A model generated the notes under the pieces. That model made no database searches and was not told the DNA's origin. It saw only the letters and a program-made list of their open reading frames with translations. Both the position numbers and the translations under genes were made by a program. This document shows, piece after piece, positions 1-7,458 of a stretch of DNA of 64,000 nt. Numbering within the stretch: the stretch's first letter is position 1; the number at the start of each line of letters is the position of its first letter. Source of the DNA: Pseudonocardia phyllosphaerae (lineage in GTDB: Bacteria > Actinomycetota > Actinomycetes > Mycobacteriales > Pseudonocardiaceae); contig NZ_JBKGXS010000001.1 of NCBI RefSeq assembly GCF_046546475.1, forward strand, positions 124,001-188,000. Reading direction: 5' to 3'.

Positions 1-724
1 CGAGCACGTCGAGATGTTCTTCGACCCGCAGGCGCACACCTCCCGCGGCGTCGACATCGGCGACGTCGTCGGCGGGCTCACCGACGCGATCGAGGAGCAC
101 TCCGGCACCGTGTCGGCCGGGCTGATCCTGTGCTTCCTGCGGGACCGTCCGGCCTCGGAGGCGGAGGAGACGCTGCGCGCCGCGGAGCCCTACCTGGACC
201 GCGTCGTCGGCGTCGGGCTGGACTCGGCCGAGGTCGGCCACCCGCCGTCGGGGTTCACCGGAGTCTTCGACCGGGCCCGCTCGCTCGGGCTGAAGCCGGT
301 CGCGCACGCCGGCGAGGAGGGCCCGCCCGCCTACGTCCGCGAGGCCCTCGACGACCTCGGCGTGCTGCGCGTCGACCACGGCATCCGCGCCATCGAGGAC
401 GACGAGCTGGTCGCCCGCCTGGCCCGTGACCGCACCCCGCTGACGGTGTGCCCGCTGTCCAACGTGCGCCTGGCGTGCGTCCCGGGTATCGGGCTGCACC
501 CGCTGCCGGAGATGCTCGCCGCGGGGCTGAACGTGTCGCTGCACTCCGACGACCCGGCCTACTTCGGCGGCTACGCCGACACCACCTACGCCGCGTCCCG
601 CGACGGGCTGGGGCTGAGCGCAGAGGACCTGCGGACGATGGCGGTGAACTCGTTCGAGTCGTCGTTCCTCGACGCCGACGTGATCGCGAAGCACGTCGCC
701 GCCGTCCGCGCCTGGGAGGCCTGA
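1..724 (+). CDS. Adenine/adenosine deaminase, 3' part
   Basis: This is the C-terminal two thirds of a purine deaminase; the frame is already open at base 2 and the start lies outside the window. The family hydrolyses adenine or adenosine to hypoxanthine or inosine plus ammonia in the cytosol, using one metal ion. Visible motifs are FFDPQAHT, the catalytic HAGEEGPP, RVDHGIR, the CPLSNVRL strand and the metal-binding SDDPAYFGGY. From memory, FFDPQ-HT together with SDDPAYFGGY is typical of the bacterial adenine deaminase subgroup rather than true adenosine deaminases, so adenine is my preferred substrate although automatic pipelines would say adenosine deaminase. It converges on the monooxygenase gene that ends at 777. 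Confidence 0.85.
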   Translation, partial: EHVEMFFDPQAHTSRGVDIGDVVGGLTDAIEEHSGTVSAGLILCFLRDRPASEAEETLRAAEPYLDRVVGVGLDSAEVGHPPSGFTGVFDRARSLGLKPVAHAGEEGPPAYVREALDDLGVLRVDHGIRAIEDDELVARLARDRTPLTVCPLSNVRLACVPGIGLHPLPEMLAAGLNVSLHSDDPAYFGGYADTTYAASRDGLGLSAEDLRTMAVNSFESSFLDADVIAKHVAAVRAWEA

Positions 725-776
725 GTCGCCCCGGCCGGGCGCGTTCAGGTCCGGCGCGGGTCGGCCCGGGCGCGGG

Positions 777-2426
777 TCAGGCCGTGGCGGCGAGCCGGAC
801 CGGGCGCGGGTCCAGCGGGCGTCCGGCGCCGGTCCGGCCGCGCACGACGCGGAACGGCGCGAGCCGGAACCGCCGGGTGCGCAGCTGGTACTCCGCGGTG
901 TTCGACGGCCACATGACGACGTTCGCGCCCTCGCCGTTCTGGTAGTAGCTGGCGCAGCCGCCGGTCTCGTAGACCGTGCCCGCGGACTTGCGGCGGATGG
1001 TGCGCGTCCACCGCTGCTCGACGTCCGGGCGCACGTCGAGCGAGGTGATGCCGTCCTCGGCCATCCGGCAGACGGCGTCGGCGACGTAGCGGGACTGGGC
1101 CTCGGAGAACAGCAGCGTCGAGCTGGCGCCGCTGGTCGCGTTCGGTCCCTGCATGAGGAACAGGTTCGGGAAGTTCGGGTAGCTCATCCCCAGGTAGGCG
1201 CGCGGGTAGGCGCCCCAGTGGTCGTGCAGCGACCGGCCCTGGGCGTCGTGGATGCGCCGCGCGATCGGGGCCGTCGCGCCGACCTCGAAGCCGGTGGTCA
1301 GCACGATCGCGTCGACCTCGGCGCGCGACCCGTCCCCGGCGACGACCGTCGAGCCCTCGACCCGGGCCAGCCCACCGGTGTGCAGCGTGGTGTTCGGCGC
1401 GGACATCGCGGGCAGGTAGTCGTTGGACACCAGCGGGCGCTTGCACGCGTAGTCGTGGCTGGGGGTGAGCCGGGCGCGCAGCTCCGGGTCCGGGACCTGG
1501 TGGCGCAGGTGCCGCATGCCGACTTTGGACAGGGTGTCGCGCAGCAGCCGGGAGCGCCGGGTCGCGGCCAGCAGCTCGGCACCGACGTAGATCAGGTCGA
1601 ACTGCATGCGGCACAGCAGCGGGTTCGCCGCGAACAGCCGCCGGGCGCTCTCCCCGATCGGCTTCTCCGGTTTCGGCAGCACCCAGGCCGGGGTGCGCTG
1701 CAGGACGTGCAGCTCGGCGACCTCGGGCTGCAGCTGCGGGACGAGCTGGATCGACGTCGCCCCGGTCCCGACGACCGCGACGCGCTTTCCGGCGAGCTCG
1801 GCGGAGTGGTCCCAGCGCGCGGAGTGGAAGACCGGGCCGGGGAAGGTGTCCAGGCCAGGCACGTCGGGCAGCTTGGGGTCGGCGACCAGGCCGGCCGCGC
1901 TGACCAGGACGTCGGCGGTGATCCCGCCGCGCGGGGTATCGATCCGCCAGCAGGACGCGTCGGGGTCCCAGGTCGCGGCGTCGACGGCGGCGCCGAACCG
2001 GACGTGCCCGAGCAGCCCGGTCGAGCGGGCCAGCCGTCGGGCGTAGTCCTGCACCTCGTGGCCGGGCGCGTAGAGCGTCGACCACTCCGGGTTGGTCATG
2101 GCGCGCAGCTGGTACAGCGGCGACGGCGTGTCGACGCCGACCCCGGGGTAGGTGTTGTCCCGCCACACCCCGCCGACGTCGTCGGCCCGCTCGAGCAGCA
2201 CGAAGTCGTGCACGCCGCGGCGCAGCAGCGCCAGGCCGACGGCGAGGCCGGTGAACCCCGCACCGATCACCGCGACGCGGGTGTGCCGGGAGCGGCCGCG
2301 GTCGGCGGGGCCGTCCGGCGCGGCACGGCCTCCGGGGACGACGGGGGTCCCGGCCGGGGGCGTGGTGGCCGTGTCCGGGGAGTCGGGGTCGGCCGGCGGT
2401 CGCACCGGCGGCGCCTCGGACGTCAT
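777..2426 (-). CDS. Flavin-containing monooxygenase, Baeyer-Villiger type
   Basis: The 549-residue product should bind FAD and NADPH and oxygenate ketones or other soft nucleophiles. After a roughly 45-residue Pro/Asp-rich tail there is a first Rossmann motif GAGFTG (55-60) and a second GTGATS (220-225). Between them sits FPGPVFHSARWD (195-206), which fits the type I Baeyer-Villiger fingerprint FxGxxxHxxxW(P/D). Length is normal for the class. I chose the ATG at 2426 because a TACCGT -10 hexamer stands 7 nt upstream and the first Rossmann fold follows; the open frame runs further upstream but overlaps the divergent SDR gene. The substrate cannot be predicted. Confidence 0.85.
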   Translation of the reverse strand: MTSEAPPVRPPADPDSPDTATTPPAGTPVVPGGRAAPDGPADRGRSRHTRVAVIGAGFTGLAVGLALLRRGVHDFVLLERADDVGGVWRDNTYPGVGVDTPSPLYQLRAMTNPEWSTLYAPGHEVQDYARRLARSTGLLGHVRFGAAVDAATWDPDASCWRIDTPRGGITADVLVSAAGLVADPKLPDVPGLDTFPGPVFHSARWDHSAELAGKRVAVVGTGATSIQLVPQLQPEVAELHVLQRTPAWVLPKPEKPIGESARRLFAANPLLCRMQFDLIYVGAELLAATRRSRLLRDTLSKVGMRHLRHQVPDPELRARLTPSHDYACKRPLVSNDYLPAMSAPNTTLHTGGLARVEGSTVVAGDGSRAEVDAIVLTTGFEVGATAPIARRIHDAQGRSLHDHWGAYPRAYLGMSYPNFPNLFLMQGPNATSGASSTLLFSEAQSRYVADAVCRMAEDGITSLDVRPDVEQRWTRTIRRKSAGTVYETGGCASYYQNGEGANVVMWPSNTAEYQLRTRRFRLAPFRVVRGRTGAGRPLDPRPVRLAATA

Positions 2427-2433
2427 GGCCACG

Positions 2434-2439
2434 ACGGTA
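2434..2439 (-). promoter_or_regulatory. Predicted leaderless -10 (TACCGT) of the monooxygenase gene
   Basis: On the minus strand TACCGT ends 7 nt before the ATG at 2426, so transcription would begin at or next to the start codon. Confidence 0.5.
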
Positions 2440-2534
2440 GGCCCTGGAGTGGTCGAGGGCACCCGCGAGAGGCCCGTCTCACGCGTCGCCGGGCGATCTC
2501 CCGCCTCGGGCCGCACGAGTGCCGCACGGGCGGC

Positions 2535-2540
2535 TAGGCT
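2535..2540 (+). promoter_or_regulatory. Predicted leaderless -10 (TAGGCT) of the SDR gene
   Basis: TAGGCT stands 6 nt before the GTG at 2547. It is divergent from the TACCGT box at 2434-2439, so the two promoters share about 120 bp. Confidence 0.5.
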
Positions 2541-2546
2541 CCCCCG

Positions 2547-3320
2547 GTGCCCTCCGTCATGATCACGGGCGCGTCGTCGGGGATCGGTGCCGCGTTCGCC
2601 GACAGGCTCGCTGCCGACGGCCGCGACCTCGTCCTCGTGGCTCGCGACACCGACCGGCTGCAGGCGGCCGCGTCCCGGTACCGGGACCTCGGCGTCGCGG
2701 TCGAGGTGCTGACCGCGGACCTGTCCGAGCCGTCCGGCCGGGCGAAGGTCGCGTCCCGTCTCGGCGACCCGGACCTGTCGCCGGTCGAGCTGCTGGTGAA
2801 CAACGCCGGGCTCGCGCTCGGCTCGTCGTTCCTGCAGAACGACCCGGCCGCGCTGGCCCGCCAGCTCGCCGTCAACGTGACGAGCGTGCTGGAGCTGACC
2901 CGGGCCGCGCTGCCCGGGATGGTCGACCGGGGTACCGGGGCGGTCGTGAACGTGGCGAGCGTGGCGGGCTTCCTCGCCGGGCGCGGCTCCACCTACCCCG
3001 CCGACAAGGCGTGGGTCATCACGTTCACCGAGGGTGTGGCCGCGACGCTGCAGGGCACGGGGGTACGGGCGATGGTGCTCTGCCCCGGATACGTACGCAC
3101 GGAGTTCCACGAGCGGGCCGGGATCCGGGTCGGTTCCCGGCGCGGCCCGCTGTGGCTGGAGGCCTCCCAGGTCGTGGACGAGGCCCTGGCGGATCTGGAC
3201 AGGAATCGGGTGGTGTCGGTGCCCTCGCGGCAGTACAAGGCGATCGTCGGGCTGGCCGGGGTGCTTCCCCGGGGTGTGCTGCGGCGGCTGACGGCGTCGT
3301 TGGACCGGGACCGGACGTGA
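2547..3320 (+). CDS. Short-chain dehydrogenase/reductase
   Basis: A 257-residue classical SDR that moves hydride between NAD(P)(H) and an unknown alcohol/carbonyl pair. The cofactor motif TGASSGIG is at residues 7-14, NNAG at 85-88, the catalytic Ser at 138 and Tyr150-x3-Lys154 (YPADK). The GTG start follows a TAGGCT -10 box by 6 nt. It overlaps pyrE by four bases (GTGA), so the two are probably cotranscribed. It is divergent from the Baeyer-Villiger-type gene, and an alcohol-to-ketone-to-ester sequence is a possible joint role, but that is inference from position only. Confidence 0.88.
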   Translation: MPSVMITGASSGIGAAFADRLAADGRDLVLVARDTDRLQAAASRYRDLGVAVEVLTADLSEPSGRAKVASRLGDPDLSPVELLVNNAGLALGSSFLQNDPAALARQLAVNVTSVLELTRAALPGMVDRGTGAVVNVASVAGFLAGRGSTYPADKAWVITFTEGVAATLQGTGVRAMVLCPGYVRTEFHERAGIRVGSRRGPLWLEASQVVDEALADLDRNRVVSVPSRQYKAIVGLAGVLPRGVLRRLTASLDRDRT

Positions 3321-3877
3321 GCGCCCCGCACACGGAGCGCGCCCGGCTGGCCGCGCTGGTGCGCGAGCTGGGGGTCGTGCACGAGAAAGTGACGCTGTCC
3401 TCCGGCGCCGAGGCCGACTACTACGTCGACCTGCGCCGGATCACGCTGCACCACGAGGCGGCCCCGCTGATCGGGCGGCTGCTGCGCGCGCTGACCACGG
3501 ACTGGGCCTACACCGCCGTCGGCGGGCTGACGCTCGGTGCGGACCCGGTCGCGACGTCGGTGCTGCACGCGGCCGCCTGCGAGGACGGCACCGAGCCGGT
3601 CGACGCGTTCGTGGTGCGCAAGGAGACCAAGAAGCACGGGATGCAGCGGCTCATCGAGGGCCCGGACATCACCGGGCGGCAGGTGCTCGTCGTCGAGGAC
3701 ACCTCGACCACCGGTGGCTCGGTGCTCACCGCGGTGCGGTCGGTGCTGCAGGCCGGCGCCGACGTCGTCGGGGTGTGCACGGTCGTCGACCGCGACACCG
3801 GCGCGCGCCAGGCCGTCGAGGCCGAAGGCGTGCCCTACCGCGCGCTGCTCGGGCTGGCCGACCTGCAGCTGGGATGA
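3317..3877 (+). CDS. pyrE: Orotate phosphoribosyltransferase
   Basis: PyrE joins orotate to PRPP to give OMP and pyrophosphate in pyrimidine synthesis. The 186-residue product has the PRPP-binding signature VVEDTSTTGGS at 125-135, with the paired acidic residues E-D, and a conserved RKETKKHG segment (101-108) corresponding to the catalytic loop. The GTG start overlaps the SDR stop, and the stop overlaps the start of the next gene (ATGA), so SDR-pyrE-trmH reads as one operon. In M. tuberculosis pyrE also lies close to a SpoU-type methyltransferase gene, as I recall. Confidence 0.93.
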   Translation: MSAPHTERARLAALVRELGVVHEKVTLSSGAEADYYVDLRRITLHHEAAPLIGRLLRALTTDWAYTAVGGLTLGADPVATSVLHAAACEDGTEPVDAFVVRKETKKHGMQRLIEGPDITGRQVLVVEDTSTTGGSVLTAVRSVLQAGADVVGVCTVVDRDTGARQAVEAEGVPYRALLGLADLQLG

Positions 3878-4602
3878 CCGCGCCCGGGCCGTCCGAGCAC
3901 ACGGAGGCCGGGCACACGGAGGCCGGGCCCACGGAGGCCGGGCACACGGAGGCCGGCGACGCGGTGGGGCCGAGCGAGTGGTCGGTGCCCGGCCAGGTCG
4001 GCGTCGGTCCGTGGGAGGGCCCGTGGCCCGAGGGCGACGAGTGGGACCCCGAGCTGCTCGAGCACGGTGACCGGCGCAACGTCGTCGACGGGTACCGCTA
4101 CCTCCGCCGCGAGGCGGTCGCGGCGGACCTGGCGCGGCGCGCGCACCCGTTCCACGTGGCGTTCGAGAACCTCGGTCACGACCACAACATCGGGACCGTG
4201 GTGCGCACGGCGAACGCGTTCGGCGCGGCCGGCGTGCACGTCGTCGGACGACGGCGGTGGAACCGGCGCGGCGCGATGGTCACCGACCGCTACCTGCAGC
4301 TGCACCACCACTCCGGCTACGACGGGCTGGCCGCCTTCGCCAGGGAGCACGGCCTCGCCGTCGTCGCGGTGGACAACACGCCCGGCGCGCGACGACTGGA
4401 GCAGACCCCGCTGCCGCGCGACTGCGTGCTGCTGTTCGGCTCCGAGGGCCCCGGCCTGTCCGCCGAGGCCCGCGCCGCCGCCGACCTGACCGTCTCGATC
4501 GCGCAGTTCGGGTCGACGCGCTCGATCAACGCCGGCGTCGCGGCGGGGATCGTCATGCACACCTGGATCCGGGAGCACGCGGACCTGTCGCAGGCGTGGT
4601 GA
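3874..4602 (+). CDS. TrmH/SpoU-family RNA 2'-O-methyltransferase
   Basis: The 242-residue product carries a SPOUT methyltransferase domain over roughly residues 80-240. Motif 1 is NLGHDHNIGTVVRTA, motif 2 contains LLFGSEGPGLS, and motif 3 is SIAQFGSTRSINAGVAAGI, which together form the knotted SAM site. It should methylate a ribose 2'-OH in tRNA or rRNA; the target is not predictable. The N-terminal part is low complexity and contains four copies of a five-residue unit (HTEAG) from a 15-bp DNA repeat. It starts at ATG 3874, overlapping the pyrE stop, and ends in front of a strong hairpin. Confidence 0.88.
   Translation: MTAPGPSEHTEAGHTEAGPTEAGHTEAGDAVGPSEWSVPGQVGVGPWEGPWPEGDEWDPELLEHGDRRNVVDGYRYLRREAVAADLARRAHPFHVAFENLGHDHNIGTVVRTANAFGAAGVHVVGRRRWNRRGAMVTDRYLQLHHHSGYDGLAAFAREHGLAVVAVDNTPGARRLEQTPLPRDCVLLFGSEGPGLSAEARAAADLTVSIAQFGSTRSINAGVAAGIVMHTWIREHADLSQAW
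3898..3957 (+). repeat. Tandem repeat, 4 x 15 bp, inside the trmH gene
   Basis: The unit CACACGGAGGCCGGG occurs four times with two base changes and encodes HTEAG/PTEAG. It keeps the reading frame and lies outside the methyltransferase domain. Confidence 0.9.
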
Positions 4603-4605
4603 TCC

Positions 4606-4670
4606 GCGTTCCGCGGAACGCCGGTGATCACGAGTTCGGTGGGATTCCGGCCATCGGTGGCCGGAATCCC
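4606..4670. terminator. Bidirectional terminator-like hairpins between convergent genes
   Basis: Two inverted repeats lie between trmH and the dedA-like gene. The first is a 16-bp palindrome (GCGTTCCGCGGAACGC, 4606-4621). The second is a 13-bp perfect stem GGGATTCCGGCCA (4641-4653), a TCGG loop, and its complement (4658-4670). GTGATCAC palindromes flank the second stem. No U-tract is present. The rest of the gap to 4735 shows nothing else. Confidence 0.7.
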
Positions 4671-4735
4671 TCCCGATCCGTGATCACGGCCGGGCCGGTC
4701 GCGGACGGAGCCGGACGGTCTGCCCGGTCGGCTGC

Positions 4736-5956
4736 TCAGTCCTGCTGGTCGGGGCGCGGCACGGCGGGCCGCCCGGTCCGGTGCCGGTAGGTCGGCTGCT
4801 CGTCCGGACCGCCCTGCGGCGCACCCGGACCCGGCTCGACGGGGCCGCCGTGCACCGGGTCGCCGCCGTGCGGGCCGAACGCCTGGTCGCCGCGAGATGC
4901 ACCCTGCGGTGCGGACCCGTGCTGCGGCGCCGAGCCGTGCTGCGGCGCGGACCCGGGCTGCGGGGAACCCTGCTGCGGGGCACCGGCGTACGGGGCGCCC
5001 TGCTGCGGCGCACCACCCGGCGCCCCGTGGCCCTGCTGCTGCCCGGCCCGACCCTGCTGCTGCCCCGAGAAACCCTGCTGCCCCGAGAGACCCTGCTGCC
5101 CGGAGAAACCCTGCTGTGGCGGGTGGCCCTGCGGCGCGGCCCCCTGCTGTGGACCGTGCCCCGGCTGCCCGGCCTGCCCGTGCTGCGCACCGGCGGGCGC
5201 CCCCGGCGCGACCTCCGGCTGCCCCGGCCCGGGCACGGCGGCCATCTGCGTCGTGACGGCGGCCGGGTCGGTGTCGGCGGACGGGGCACCCCCGGCGGGA
5301 GCGGCCTTCTTCTTGGCCAGCTGCGCCCGCAGCACCTCGATGATGATCGGGATGACCGACACCAGCACGACCGCGACCAGGATCAGGTCGATGTGGTTGC
5401 GGACGAACTCGAACTGCCCGAGGAAGTAGCCGAGCACGGTCACCCCGGCGGCCCAGGCGACGCCACCGATCAGCGAGTACGTCAGGTACCGCTTCGGGTC
5501 CATCCGCGCGACGCCCGCGCTGACCGTGATGAACGTCCGCACGATCGGCACGAAGCGGCCCAGGACGATCGCCCGGTTGCCGTACTTCTCGAAGAACTCG
5601 CTGGTCTTCTGCACGTGCTTGGGGTTGAACAGCTTCGACTTCGGCTTGTCGAAGATCGCCGGCCCGGCCCGGTAGCCGATGAAGTACCCGACGGCGTTCC
5701 CGGCGAAGGCGGAGACCGTCAGGATCACCGCGACCAGCCACAGCGGCATGCCGATCGTGCCCTGGGCGACGAACAGCCCCGCTGTGAACAGCAGCGAGTC
5801 ACCGGGCAGGAAGAACCCCAGCAGCAGGCCGCACTCGGCGAAGATGATCGCGGCCACACCGACGACGGCCCACGGGCCGAGCGACTCGATGATGACCGTC
5901 GGGTCCAGCCACGAGGGGCCGAGGGCGAGCGTCTGCGTCGCGGCGAGCACCGTCAC
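4736..5956 (-). CDS. DedA-family membrane protein with Gln/Gly/Pro-rich tail
   Basis: DedA (VTT-fold) proteins are inner-membrane proteins linked to lipid-carrier recycling and envelope homeostasis. The first 190 residues of this 406-residue product hold the domain: the acidic-PGD motif ECGLLLGFFLPGD, the glycine segment GNAVGYFIGYRAG, and RFVPIVRTF. The remaining half is a cytoplasmic-looking low-complexity tail with GFSGQQ-type and PQHGSA repeats, which makes it about twice the usual size. I prefer GTG 5956 because TACCGT lies 8 nt upstream; an ATG at 6028 is possible. The M. tuberculosis counterpart of this position is Rv0364. Confidence 0.85.
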   Translation of the reverse strand: MTVLAATQTLALGPSWLDPTVIIESLGPWAVVGVAAIIFAECGLLLGFFLPGDSLLFTAGLFVAQGTIGMPLWLVAVILTVSAFAGNAVGYFIGYRAGPAIFDKPKSKLFNPKHVQKTSEFFEKYGNRAIVLGRFVPIVRTFITVSAGVARMDPKRYLTYSLIGGVAWAAGVTVLGYFLGQFEFVRNHIDLILVAVVLVSVIPIIIEVLRAQLAKKKAAPAGGAPSADTDPAAVTTQMAAVPGPGQPEVAPGAPAGAQHGQAGQPGHGPQQGAAPQGHPPQQGFSGQQGLSGQQGFSGQQQGRAGQQQGHGAPGGAPQQGAPYAGAPQQGSPQPGSAPQHGSAPQHGSAPQGASRGDQAFGPHGGDPVHGGPVEPGPGAPQGGPDEQPTYRHRTGRPAVPRPDQQD

Positions 5957-5964
5957 GTCGGACG

Positions 5965-5970
5965 ACGGTA
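5965..5970 (-). promoter_or_regulatory. Predicted leaderless -10 (TACCGT) of the dedA-like gene
   Basis: TACCGT on the minus strand ends 8 nt before the GTG at 5956. Confidence 0.4.
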
Positions 5971-6053
5971 CCGGCCGTAGCTGTGGATCAACTGAGCACC
6001 CGCCCCGGAACCGGGACGGATCGGGCACGACCCCGGGTGGGGACGACCGGGGC

Positions 6054-6521
6054 TCAGCCGAAGGTCGGCAGGGTGCCCGGCAGCAGGACCGACACCAGCG
6101 CCAGCCCGCCGCCGAGCAGCGCGCCGAGCAGCAACGCGACCAGCACGGCCCACACGATCTGGCGCACCGGCGACCCGGGCGGGGTCGCTGCCGCGGCGCC
6201 CGTGCCGACCGGTGGCGGCACCGGACGCGGCGCGGGCGGCGGCAGCGGCCCGCCGGGGCGGACCGGCCCGACCGGCCGTCCGGCCTGTGAGGACTGCGGA
6301 AGCGACGGCTGGGGGACCGACTGCTGGGGACCCTGCGGTCCCGGGGGGCGTCCCGGCCGGCCCGAGGGCGGGAACTGCGACGACGCGACCGCCGTCGGCA
6401 TCGGCGGGCCCTGCGGCGACGGGACCTGCCGGGCCGATCCGGTGCCGCGGGCGTGCGCGTGCAGCGCCTCCCCGAGCCACCGGGCCGCTCCGTCGTGCAC
6501 GGGGCCGTGCGCGCCGGTCAC
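6054..6521 (-). CDS. Small proline-rich protein with one C-terminal membrane segment
   Basis: I do not recognise a family. The 155-residue product begins with about 30 polar residues, continues with a long Pro/Gly/Gln-rich stretch, and ends with one hydrophobic segment (about 127-150, IVWAVLVALLLGALLGG), so it may be tail-anchored. Its GTG start overlaps the stop of the sigma-factor gene by four bases, which implies translational coupling. Genes in this position often encode an anti-sigma factor, but no zinc-binding anti-sigma HxxxCxxC motif is visible, so that role is only a guess. Confidence 0.65.
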   Translation of the reverse strand: MTGAHGPVHDGAARWLGEALHAHARGTGSARQVPSPQGPPMPTAVASSQFPPSGRPGRPPGPQGPQQSVPQPSLPQSSQAGRPVGPVRPGGPLPPPAPRPVPPPVGTGAAAATPPGSPVRQIVWAVLVALLLGALLGGGLALVSVLLPGTLPTFG

Positions 6522-7240
6522 CGCAGCTCACCGGGCATCGGGATCCCGTCGCCGGTGGCCTCGGCGGAGCCGCCGCGGTCCTGCATGATCCGTGCGACGG
6601 CGTCGAGCGCCCGGCTGGCCGTCGACTTCACCGTGCCGCGGCTCATCCCGGCGGCCTCGGCGATCTCGGACTCGCTCAGGCCGCCGTAGTAGCGGAGCAC
6701 GAGCACCTCGCGCTGGCGCGGGGGCAGGTGCGACAACGCGTCGACGACGGCCTGGTGCTCGGCCGAGAGCATCGCCAGCGACTCCGCGGAGCGGGCGTTC
6801 GCCGAGTGCGGCGGCACGTACTCCCGCGCCGTGCGCCGCCGGCGCAGCACCGACCGCGATCCGTTGACGACCGCGGCGCGCAGGTAGGCGACGGCGGCCG
6901 CCTCGTCGCGCAGCCCGGTCCAGTTCCGGTGCAGCCCGGCGAACGCTTCCTGCACCACGTCCTCGGCGGTGGCCGGGATGTCGACCAGCAGCATCGCCAG
7001 CCGGACCAGCCGCAGCCGGTGGTCCCGGTACAGGTCGGCCAGCGTCAGCGGCTGCTCGGTGCCGTCGGCGGCGGTGTCTCCCGCCTCGGCGCCACCGGCC
7101 TCCTGGGTGCCCGGTTCGGCCGTCGAGGTGTCCTCGGGGGGTGCGAACGGACCCGTGCCGCCACGGTCCGGACGGCTGTCGATCGCGCGCAACCGGCCCA
7201 GTGTGCGGTCCACGGCGTTCTCGGCGCGCTCGTCTGCCAC
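6518..7240 (-). CDS. ECF RNA polymerase sigma factor, SigE-like family
   Basis: The protein directs RNA polymerase to a specific promoter set. Region 2 is visible as LYRDHRLRLVRLAMLLVDIPATAEDVVQEAF and region 4 as LPPRQREVLVLRYYGGLSESEIAEAAGMSRGTVKSTASRALDAV, a standard helix-turn-helix. About 70 acidic, low-complexity residues precede region 2. The start is uncertain: GTG 7240 has a TAGGGT -10 hexamer 7 nt upstream, while GTG 7249 lies inside that box. It forms a two-gene unit with the small membrane protein downstream. Nothing in the sequence shows what signal it answers. Confidence 0.85.
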   Translation of the reverse strand: MADERAENAVDRTLGRLRAIDSRPDRGGTGPFAPPEDTSTAEPGTQEAGGAEAGDTAADGTEQPLTLADLYRDHRLRLVRLAMLLVDIPATAEDVVQEAFAGLHRNWTGLRDEAAAVAYLRAAVVNGSRSVLRRRRTAREYVPPHSANARSAESLAMLSAEHQAVVDALSHLPPRQREVLVLRYYGGLSESEIAEAAGMSRGTVKSTASRALDAVARIMQDRGGSAEATGDGIPMPGELR

Positions 7241-7247
7241 GGGGGAC

Positions 7248-7253
7248 ACCCTA
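7248..7253 (-). promoter_or_regulatory. Predicted leaderless -10 (TAGGGT) of the sigma gene
   Basis: TAGGGT on the minus strand ends 7 nt before the GTG at 7240. Confidence 0.45.
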
Positions 7254-7458
7254 GCGACCACACGCCGGTTCGTCCGACGTGTCCGGGGTTCCGGAGCGTG
7301 ATCGGTCCCATGCGCTGCAGGACTCCCGTGACGTTCCGGGTGCGTGATACTCAGCGGTGAGACCCGTCGCACCCCGACCGAACCGGGGCGCGGGGGCCGC
7401 ACCGCCGCTGTACCTGAACAATGCTGTCACCTCAGCTGCTGCCGACGAGGAGTCGATC

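Noticed and set aside
2427..3110. Upstream extension of the monooxygenase frame (total 777 residues)
   Set aside because: It lies antisense to the SDR gene, lacks similarity to the family, and the promoter box sits before ATG 2426.
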